A stretch of DNA of 64,000 nucleotides, taken from assembly GCA_963819755.1 (NCBI GenBank), contig CAWFXB010000002.1, positions 806,001 to 870,000 of the forward strand, written 5' to 3'. Below are positions 57,466 through 64,000 of this stretch, one piece after another. A model generated the notes under the pieces. It worked only from the letters and a program-made list of their open reading frames with translations, did not search any database and had not been told where the DNA came from. Position numbers and translations under genes: made by a program. The DNA is from VRUE01 sp963819755 (GTDB lineage Bacteria; Actinomycetota; Thermoleophilia; Solirubrobacterales; 70-9). Every line of letters starts with the position of its first letter. Position 1 is the first letter of the stretch.

Positions 57466-57711
57466 TCAGGGACCACCGTAGGGCTGGGTCGCGCCCGCGT
57501 CGGTCCATGGTACAGACCAAGCAGCCTCGCGCTCTGCACGCTCGGACTCGGGAAATGCCGTCACGAACCTTCGCGGCAATAAGCGGCGCTTCAGTACGAC
57601 GTCCACCACTCGCCCCGTCCCCGCGACTTCCTGAGCCCACTGGACCGCCTCGGCACGATCGTCGAACATTTCCTGCCAGCGCCCATCGAAGCCGACTTCG
57701 TACTTGGCCAT
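57466..57711 (-). CDS. Small hypothetical protein
   Basis: An 81-residue protein starting MAKYEVGFDGRWQEMFDDRA. Its amphipathic pattern (beta strand, helix EAVQWAQEVAGTG, beta strand VVDVVLKRRLLP) looks like a small folded domain, and codon third positions are GC-rich as in true genes here. No clear ribosome-binding site precedes the ATG. No family recognised. The 245 bases between it and the next gene (57712-57956) show nothing coding. Confidence 0.5.
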   Translation of the reverse strand: MAKYEVGFDGRWQEMFDDRAEAVQWAQEVAGTGRVVDVVLKRRLLPRRFVTAFPESERAEREAAWSVPWTDAGATQPYGGP

Positions 57712-57956
57712 TATGTGCAGGTTGCTGCTCTTTAGCAGTAGTCGAGCTAGACCGCTCTATCCAACAAACCCTCACGCCACACAGCTCAAACTCCAACAGC
57801 ACCACCCCCAACAGCCACAGCCCCTACGCCTCATCACTGAGTGAGAGGGTCCCCTCCCCGAAGGCGGTGGAGAGCACGTCCATCGACCGGCCTAGCGTCC
57901 TCGGCCGGTCGGTTGGGATCGGACCGTCGGCGCCACCCAGGCTGGAGCTGGCTTGC

Positions 57957-58859
57957 CTATCTCGTGAGAATCACCGACGTGAAGTTCGCACCCGTTAGCG
58001 GAGTTTCCGGGGCGCCCGGGAAGGACACAGCCAAGGAGCCGGTCCACGACGGCGGCCCTTTGTGTCGGCGGTGAAAAGTAGCGGTTCCGGAAAAAGGCGG
58101 TGGCGGGGTCGCCGTCGCGATCGTGAGTCGACGGTCGAACTTGAAGTCCGACGGCATGGCGACCACCGAGGCCCAGCGGGAAATCGAAATCGCTCCGTTC
58201 TTCTCGGTCGAACTGGCGACAAAGCCAACGCCTCCACCCTGGTGGCGCGTCGCCGTCGCCGCGAAGCCCAATGCGTTGTGCGCAGTAGTAGCACTCAAAT
58301 AGGGCGGGAAAGAAACATGAGGGTGGTGGTGGTGCTTTCCCCCACCGGAACCACTGCTGAAGGTGGCGCAGAATACCCCTTCAGGAGTTCCAACCGACCC
58401 ATCGACTTCCGTGACTTCAACAGTCGTGTAACTAGCCTCCCCTTCGAATCGCATGACGCCGACAAAGGTTCCCTCTCTCCGTACCACAGTTCGCGGTGCC
58501 TTGCATCCTTTCGGGAGCTTCGGCCGTCTCCTAGTGATCACCCTCCCAGATGGAACGAATCGCAGCGAGATTTCTCCCAGCGCACCGAGGTTCGCTTCCA
58601 CTCCTTTCGGCGACGCCACCCCCGTAACACTATAGGTAGTCTCCACAACACGGCTTGATCGCGGTCTCCCTTCGGCGACGGTTATCGTCAGCTCGTGTCG
58701 GCCAGCCGACACATAGATCAGAAAACCGTTGCTCGCCGTTAGGGAAAACTCAGCTGAGAATGGCCGCGCTCCCCTTGCACTGGCAGCCGTTGCGAATACA
58801 AGGCAAAGCACCGCCAGCGCCGCTAGACCACAGATTCTCGCAAGTGCGACTCTACTCAT
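57957..58859 (-). CDS. Secreted hypothetical protein
   Basis: A 300-residue exported protein. The ATG at 58859 follows GGGGGAAGGG and gives a signal peptide (MSRVALARICGLAALAVLCL, cleavage near ASARG). The mature part is beta-rich (FSLTASNGFLIYVSAGRHEL, then TTYSVTGVASPKGVEANLGA), with one Cys pair candidate (KGCKAPR, EGVFCATF) and a KHHHHPH run that may bind metal. The ending repeats the beta pattern. No family recognised. GC is below the window average. Confidence 0.65.
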   Translation of the reverse strand: MSRVALARICGLAALAVLCLVFATAASARGARPFSAEFSLTASNGFLIYVSAGRHELTITVAEGRPRSSRVVETTYSVTGVASPKGVEANLGALGEISLRFVPSGRVITRRRPKLPKGCKAPRTVVRREGTFVGVMRFEGEASYTTVEVTEVDGSVGTPEGVFCATFSSGSGGGKHHHHPHVSFPPYLSATTAHNALGFAATATRHQGGGVGFVASSTEKNGAISISRWASVVAMPSDFKFDRRLTIATATPPPPFSGTATFHRRHKGPPSWTGSLAVSFPGAPETPLTGANFTSVILTR

Positions 58860-58901
58860 CAAAACCCTTCCCCCGGATCCGGTTCCCATCGCCGCCCACG
58901 C

Positions 58902-59669
58902 CTAGAAACCCTTTACGGCATCTGAGCGCTTGACACGCCACGCCTCGACCCCGTCCTCAGCAACGATCCCCTCGATGAGCGAATCGCTACCGCCAACAAG
59001 CGTCGAATCAAGGTCGATATCAGTTGCGAGACACCACGTCATGTCACACGGCCAAATGTAATTTGGTGAAGTATGCATCAGACCCATCTCAACCAGTTTC
59101 ACGGCGGATTGCAACGGTCCACCCAAGAGTAGGTAGTCACGCCCGGCGTAACGGGGAAGCCCAAACCGCGGTATCCGGCTACCCGTTTTCTCTCCCATCT
59201 CCCGCCATAGCGCAGCATAGTCCTCTGCGCCCCAACCGGTCCAAATGCCAAAGTAGCAGCGCTCCGCCTCGGCCGTACCTTTTGCCAGAACTTTGCAGAG
59301 CTTTTCAACAACCTCTCTTCCTAGGCCTACTTCTGGACCTGACCCGCTCCAATTCGCTCCAATGACATGTCGCGAATCTCCGGCACCTTCAGAGGAATAC
59401 CACTGCGCATTAGCAGACGCTTCACGCCCTTCGGCACGCGCGATCTCAGCCCAGGTAACCGACCTGCCTTCCGGGGTACTTCCGTCAAAGATGCGGCCTG
59501 GATGCAGAATCCTGACGTAAGCGTCAAACATGTCTGGCACGAGACTTACAACCACACCTGAACCAAAGTCCGCTAGCGCTGTAGAAAGCCACCTAGCAGC
59601 CGAATTATCATGGGGAGCTGTGAACAGGGGTGCCAACATGAGCATTAATTCATTGTAGTCCGCATTCAA
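58902..59669 (-). CDS. Hypothetical protein, candidate RHS immunity protein
   Basis: A 255-residue soluble protein starting MNADYNELMLMLAPLFTAPH. It overlaps the 3' end of the RHS gene by 20 bases and is the next gene on the same strand, the position where immunity genes lie in RHS/polymorphic toxin loci. The C-terminal part (SPNYIWPCDMTWCLATDIDL, then DSTLVGGSDSLIEGIV) resembles a family of uncharacterised actinobacterial proteins I have seen in many genomes. Trp and acidic residues are frequent, as in several immunity families. Without a recognised toxin domain the assignment is tentative. Confidence 0.55.
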   Translation of the reverse strand: MNADYNELMLMLAPLFTAPHDNSAARWLSTALADFGSGVVVSLVPDMFDAYVRILHPGRIFDGSTPEGRSVTWAEIARAEGREASANAQWYSSEGAGDSRHVIGANWSGSGPEVGLGREVVEKLCKVLAKGTAEAERCYFGIWTGWGAEDYAALWREMGEKTGSRIPRFGLPRYAGRDYLLLGGPLQSAVKLVEMGLMHTSPNYIWPCDMTWCLATDIDLDSTLVGGSDSLIEGIVAEDGVEAWRVKRSDAVKGF

Positions 59670-62600
59670 CGTACGAGACTTTGCTCGTCGTGGTGCCGCT
59701 CAGGCTCGGGGGCGCATAGGCTGGGTCACTCGGTGGGGCGAAAAGGGTGATTTTGGCAGTCGCGCGGTAGAAGCCCGTCTCGCAAGGCGCATTGACCCGC
59801 GCGACTACAACGGGGTCCTTCTTTGGCGTCGCCTGAATGACGGGCGCCACTCGTTCGACGTGCGCATGAGAAACACTGCGGCCATTTCGATACAAGTTAA
59901 CGGAATGAACTACAACCTTCACAGGGCCGCGACCTCCTTTTCGTCCCCTACAGTCACCTTCTATCTGAGCATTGACCCGGCGGCCGCCGCTGTGGGTTGA
60001 GCGATGAGGATGTGCGGCTTTGATGTCGCAGTGAATATGAGGCGCCAGGCCTCCGAAATCGAAGCTGTTGATCGGATCGGCATTTGCATAGTCGTATGCG
60101 TTTGCTGATCCGCCCGACACGGGATCGGTCGAGATGAACCGGCCGATGGTCGGGACGTAGCTCCGTGCCCCCATTTGGATCACGCCGGAGGGCAACTGCG
60201 TGCGGCGGCCCTTGCTGCCCAGCCAGCCGTATTCGGCGCTGCCACCCTGCAGCGGGTTGCCTTCCACCGGATTGCCGAACTCGTCGAACTTCTCGGTCGA
60301 TAGCAATTTCGTTTCTTCGGGTTTGATGCTCGCGCTAGCGACGACATCGCCGTGCATGTTCGCGAGCTGCAGGGTGACTTCGCCATTGCTGCGCTGAATC
60401 GCCCCGAGGCTGCCATCCAACGCAGCGATGTTGCGGCTCCAGGCCGTGCCTTCCTGAGTCCAGGCGGGGGAGTCCGAGCCGGTCGCGTAGTGGTAGATCT
60501 CAGTTCCCGCTTCGCTGCCGCCCGTGCGAACCCGTTCGCGCTCTCGCAGCGAGGCGTCGAGATTGTAGGTGTTGGTGATCCCGTCCTGGGTCTGGCTGTG
60601 GGTCAGGTCGTTGACGTAGTAGCTCGTCGTCAGTTTCCCGCCACCGGAGTATTTCGCCGGCAGGCTCGTGATCCGGCCGAGGCCGTCGTATTCGACGCCT
60701 TCGCCGATCAGTCGGTCGGCGGTGTCGTAGCTATATGACGTTTTAGTGCCCGCCGATTCGGTGTCGCAAGCGCCGTTTGCTTTCGGTCCCCTGGTGGTCA
60801 GCGAGGTTCGGTTCGAGTCTTGGTCGAGGGCGTAGCTGCGCGTCGTGCAGCTACCACCGAGGCCAAATTCCTTGGCCAGAGTGAGCCGACCAGCCTTGTC
60901 GTAGCTGTATCCGTGGTTGCCGAGGGTGCTTTCTTCCCACAACACCTGGCCGCCGATCGAGTCTTCGCGGCTGAAGGAGAGCCAGGTGCAGGCACTGGAG
61001 CAGAACGTCTGCTTTTCATAGCGCAGCGAGACTGCGGTGTCCGCCGGGTCATAGGAGATCCTTTGGGCCAGACCATCGGGCAGCAGCTGTTCGGTCATCT
61101 GACCGTCGGCGTTGTAGGTGGCTTGAAAGGTGCCCGCGGCGGAATCCGCGAGTTTGGTCGTGACACCTGATTTTTCGTCGAAAGTGAATTCCTGAATGCC
61201 CTTGCCGTCGGAGACCACGGCAGGGCGCCCGAGCAGGTCGTAGCCTACGCCGGAGACGTTGCCGTCGGCATCTTTGTATTCGATCGGGCGGCCGAGGGCG
61301 TCGTAGGAGGTCGTTACCTGTTGTGAATCGAATCCGCTACAGCTTTTGGCTTCGCAGACAAACTGCTGGCTCAGCGGGGCACCGGTGGTAGAGCTGTAGG
61401 TGGTTTCGATCGCGGGGACTTCGAAACCTTCGCCGCTCTGATGGGCTTTGACCAGTCGGCCGGCAGCGTCGTATTCCATCGTGGTCGTACGCTTGATTCC
61501 TTGGTCGTTTATATCCACAATTTCTTTGGGCTGACCGAGGTTGGTGTAGCCGTCGTATGCCACCGTGGTCGGCCTCGGGTTGCTTTCTGCAGGGCTCGCA
61601 TTCGCAGCCGGGGAGACCATGCAGGGTAGCCCGGCCCAGGCTGGCACCATGCCGCAGGCGCTGATTTCGGAGTTGACACCCGCCGTCCAATAGATGGTCT
61701 TGGTCGTACCCGCCGTGCCGCCTTCCGTATTCGAGGGCTGGCGTTCTTGGATCACCTGTCCGGAAGAGTTGTAGACCGTCTTGCTGATCAGGTTGAGGCC
61801 TTCGGGGTCTACGACCACTTCGCTCGGCTTGCGCAATTCCCAGTTGTAGCCGGTCTTGGTGACGCGTGGTTCCACGTCTCCGACGCCGGGGATCGCGGCG
61901 GTGACGGTTTCCTTGGTCGGCAGGTGCGGCGGCGGAGTGTCGTGCTCGTTGTCGCCCTGGCCCTGGAAACCTTCGTCATAGCTGATCGTGGTGTGCGCCC
62001 TCGCTTCCACAGTTTCGCCGTTTTCACGGCGCACTTTGTGCAGCGGGCTCCAGGATTCGAGCATCTCGGTGCCGTCGGCGGAGTAGACAGAGTGGCTGTC
62101 GAGTTCTTTGGAGCGGGCGACGGTGTCGGTGGCTTTCAGCGCCACCAGCCGGTTTTGGGCGCTCAGTTCGCGCACGACGTTGCCGTGGGCGTCAGTTTCA
62201 GCGGTCGTGATCGAAGCTCCTTCCACGCCCGGCGGCGAGGGCGAGGCGGTGTTGACCTCACGCCCTTCGGGGTCCAGGTAGTGGATCGTGGCGTAGGAGT
62301 ATTCGCTGCCGCTGTGGCCGGGCGGGAGGACCGCCGTGGCATAGACCGGATAGTCCGTCTGGCCCCATTTGGCGATCGTCGTCAGGCTCATGTCGTTCGG
62401 CGCGCCCGAGCCGCTGAGGGGCACTCCGTAGGCAATCGTCGTCGTCGCTTTGGAGGGGCTTTTCAAGAGGCTGGCGCGGCTGACGCTCGTCAGCGGCGTC
62501 GGGTAGCTCGCGCTGCCGTTGAGGTAGGCGAATTCCCAGGGTTCCGTGCCGGGCGGGGTCAGGGTCTTCAACCACCGCCCTTCATAGGTGTATTTCTCCT

Positions 62601-64000
62601 TCAGGTTGGTACGCGGATCCCACTCTTCGGCCAGCTGGCCGGAGGAGTTGTAGGCGTAGCTGGCCACCACCTGGGCGCTGCCGGCGTTGCCCGAAGCGTT
62701 GTAGTAGGTGATTGATTCGAGGCGGCCGGAGTTCTCGTTGTATTGGAAGTAGAGCGTGCGGCAGCCGGCCGTTTCGGGGGCATAGCTTCCTTGGCCTTTG
62801 ACGTCTTTGCAGGTGACCTGAGACGGGGCGATGATCATTTTCAGCCGCCGCTCGCCGTTTGCGACGTCATAGACCATCCGTGCTTCGGTCGGCATTCCCT
62901 GGAAGGAGATGCTGCTCGGCTGGTATTCGTTCGTCGTGCCGTTTTGAGTGAAGACCGTGTGCGTGCCGTTGGGGTCGGCGAGGACGAAGTGGCCTTCTGC
63001 TTTGGTCAGCGTGTATTCCTTTGCTTCTTCGGGCGAGATGTAGCTTTCGCCGGACTTGTCGAAGGAAAGACCGGCGCCTTCGTTGTCAAGCACTTCGACC
63101 CAATCGGCTGCCGGGATTTCGTATTCTTCAAGGCATTCTTCGCGGTCTTCTTTTTCGCCGGTTTCCGTTTCGATTTCTTCCTCTTCGTGTACGCAGCCGG
63201 AGTCGTACTTGGCCGGCACTGCGTCTTCGTGGCGGACCAGTGCCTTCTGCCAGGCTTCGGCTTCGTATTCGGCTTCCACCGGCGCCGAGGGAGACCACTT
63301 TTCACCCAGCGCTTTCGGCACGACTTCGCTGAATTCGGTACCCGCGTAGGTGCGGCTCGAGTTGTAGACGCGGGTGAATTCGAGGTTGGATTCATAGCCC
63401 GGCACCGGGATCGAGACGTCGGTGCGGCTCAGCGTCATCATGCCCGTGCGAAGGTCGACGTTGACCGGGCCGATCCCTTCGACGGCGTCGGTCGGGGCGT
63501 TCCATTCGTGGGCATAGACGGCGCTCACCGGCTCGCTTGCGCCGGCCGCTTGCGCGTCTCCGTCGAAGACCGCCCGCAGCTTGACGCCCGGCCCCGTCGA
63601 CCCCCAGCCGAGGGCGCTCGCCGCGGCCGTGAAGTTGAAGTAGACCGGTTCGGTGTGGCCCGGAATCGAGGTCACCGGCAGCGGCCAGCTCACGGGTTTG
63701 CCTTCGCCGTTGATCACGTAGGCGGCGGGAATAGTTTTGAAGTCAGTCCATTTGTCCAGCTTGAGCTGGAAGGTGACCCCCGTCGGCGTGCCTTCTTTGA
63801 CTTGGCCTGAGTTCATGCCGATCCATTCGGCCTCCAGCGGAAAGTAGTCGGTGCTGAGCCGGCCTTCTTCAGGAGAGGTGAGCTTGCTTCCAGGCGGCGC
63901 CGCTGGGTAAGGAGCAGGATTGAAGGTCCACGTCGCCGGGGTTGGATCGGTCTTATTTTCAGTGTCGGTGGCCACCACGGTGAAGGTGTGCCAGCCGGCG
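59650..64000 (-). CDS. RHS/YD-repeat protein, 5' end outside the window
   Basis: At least 1450 codons of a giant secreted or surface protein; the frame runs off the right edge. The visible N-part (~1-200) is an Ig-like and DUF6531-type lead (GPVNVDLRTGMMTLSRTDVS). From ~350 onward come many YD repeats (YDALGRPIEYKDADGNVSG, YDLLGRPAV), building the hollow RHS beta-shell, closed by the core motif GARSYVPTIGRFISTDPVSG and YDYANADPINSFDF. The variable C-terminal ~130 residues (HIHCDIKAAHPHRSTHSGG onward) are beta-rich with few His, without a nuclease motif I recognise. The gene has a distinct codon bias (many GAA, TTC, TCG). Confidence 0.9.
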   Translation of the reverse strand, partial: AGWHTFTVVATDTENKTDPTPATWTFNPAPYPAAPPGSKLTSPEEGRLSTDYFPLEAEWIGMNSGQVKEGTPTGVTFQLKLDKWTDFKTIPAAYVINGEGKPVSWPLPVTSIPGHTEPVYFNFTAAASALGWGSTGPGVKLRAVFDGDAQAAGASEPVSAVYAHEWNAPTDAVEGIGPVNVDLRTGMMTLSRTDVSIPVPGYESNLEFTRVYNSSRTYAGTEFSEVVPKALGEKWSPSAPVEAEYEAEAWQKALVRHEDAVPAKYDSGCVHEEEEIETETGEKEDREECLEEYEIPAADWVEVLDNEGAGLSFDKSGESYISPEEAKEYTLTKAEGHFVLADPNGTHTVFTQNGTTNEYQPSSISFQGMPTEARMVYDVANGERRLKMIIAPSQVTCKDVKGQGSYAPETAGCRTLYFQYNENSGRLESITYYNASGNAGSAQVVASYAYNSSGQLAEEWDPRTNLKEKYTYEGRWLKTLTPPGTEPWEFAYLNGSASYPTPLTSVSRASLLKSPSKATTTIAYGVPLSGSGAPNDMSLTTIAKWGQTDYPVYATAVLPPGHSGSEYSYATIHYLDPEGREVNTASPSPPGVEGASITTAETDAHGNVVRELSAQNRLVALKATDTVARSKELDSHSVYSADGTEMLESWSPLHKVRRENGETVEARAHTTISYDEGFQGQGDNEHDTPPPHLPTKETVTAAIPGVGDVEPRVTKTGYNWELRKPSEVVVDPEGLNLISKTVYNSSGQVIQERQPSNTEGGTAGTTKTIYWTAGVNSEISACGMVPAWAGLPCMVSPAANASPAESNPRPTTVAYDGYTNLGQPKEIVDINDQGIKRTTTMEYDAAGRLVKAHQSGEGFEVPAIETTYSSTTGAPLSQQFVCEAKSCSGFDSQQVTTSYDALGRPIEYKDADGNVSGVGYDLLGRPAVVSDGKGIQEFTFDEKSGVTTKLADSAAGTFQATYNADGQMTEQLLPDGLAQRISYDPADTAVSLRYEKQTFCSSACTWLSFSREDSIGGQVLWEESTLGNHGYSYDKAGRLTLAKEFGLGGSCTTRSYALDQDSNRTSLTTRGPKANGACDTESAGTKTSYSYDTADRLIGEGVEYDGLGRITSLPAKYSGGGKLTTSYYVNDLTHSQTQDGITNTYNLDASLRERERVRTGGSEAGTEIYHYATGSDSPAWTQEGTAWSRNIAALDGSLGAIQRSNGEVTLQLANMHGDVVASASIKPEETKLLSTEKFDEFGNPVEGNPLQGGSAEYGWLGSKGRRTQLPSGVIQMGARSYVPTIGRFISTDPVSGGSANAYDYANADPINSFDFGGLAPHIHCDIKAAHPHRSTHSGGRRVNAQIEGDCRGRKGGRGPVKVVVHSVNLYRNGRSVSHAHVERVAPVIQATPKKDPVVVARVNAPCETGFYRATAKITLFAPPSDPAYAPPSLSGTTTSKVSYVECGLQ

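Noticed and set aside
57000..57800. Several short plus- and minus-strand frames
   Set aside because: They lack ribosome-binding sites, motifs and coding bias, except the 81-residue frame at 57466-57711 which is listed at modest confidence.

Overview
The window is high-GC DNA with actinobacterial gene content: pccB, a B12-dependent methylmalonyl-CoA mutase large subunit, several TetR regulators, trehalose phosphatase, a PAC2 protein, bacterial PolX, actinobacterial-type c-di-AMP and cobalamin riboswitches, and many GTG/TTG starts. The secreted GAVT-type decapeptide-repeat protein, the DUF559 gene and the RHS protein suggest a deep-branching actinomycete of the Thermoleophilia/Solirubrobacterales type. 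That placement is inference. Both ends are cut: aconitase on the left and a large RHS protein on the right.

Layout: 0-2 kb aconitase and an SDR; 2-3 kb a c-di-AMP riboswitch driving an NlpC/P60 hydrolase; 3-7 kb a polyamine-type ABC transporter operon (potADBC); 7-11 kb a Fic protein and four TetR genes; 11-17 kb propionyl-CoA carboxylase beta, a repeat protein, a DUF559 gene enclosed by two inverted palindromes, methylmalonyl-CoA mutase and UDP-glucuronate decarboxylase; 17-21 kb an ECF sigma factor fused to a zinc anti-sigma-like and membrane domain, its overlapping secreted Ig-like partner, and a basic protein behind two LexA-like boxes; 21-30 kb an IMPase, a UvrD-type helicase-nuclease carrying an in-frame palindromic insertion, PAC2, a split TauE, otsB and PolX; 30-37 kb thioredoxin, a tautomerase, a low-GC NACHT NTPase and ileS; 36-42 kb an SDR, an FAD/Fe-S oxidase and a frameshifted benzoylformate decarboxylase; 42-43 kb an M15-like peptidase and a lipoprotein.

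The most remarkable part is 43.3-50.8 kb. Three cobalamin riboswitches control secreted proteins that look like the alpha/alpha-barrel and beta (DUF4430-like) halves of animal transcobalamin/intrinsic factor. One operon also encodes an ExbB/TolQ/MotA-type proton channel and a one-helix DUF2149 protein that resembles ExbD in layout. I read this as a candidate vitamin B12 capture and energised uptake system in an organism with no sign here of an outer membrane. It makes sense beside the B12-requiring mutase at 14.6-16.2 kb.

From 50.8 kb to the end come fumarase, a low-GC ORC/STAND-like ATPase with a repeat-rich promoter, an aldehyde dehydrogenase, a SpoIID-family protein, a CrtC/tocopherol-cyclase-like protein, a low-GC stretch with few genes (57-59.7 kb), and an RHS repeat protein with a possible immunity gene overlapping its 3' end. 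Two otherwise intact genes carry single-base frame breaks (about 18.66 and 40.80 kb), which may be real or sequencing errors.
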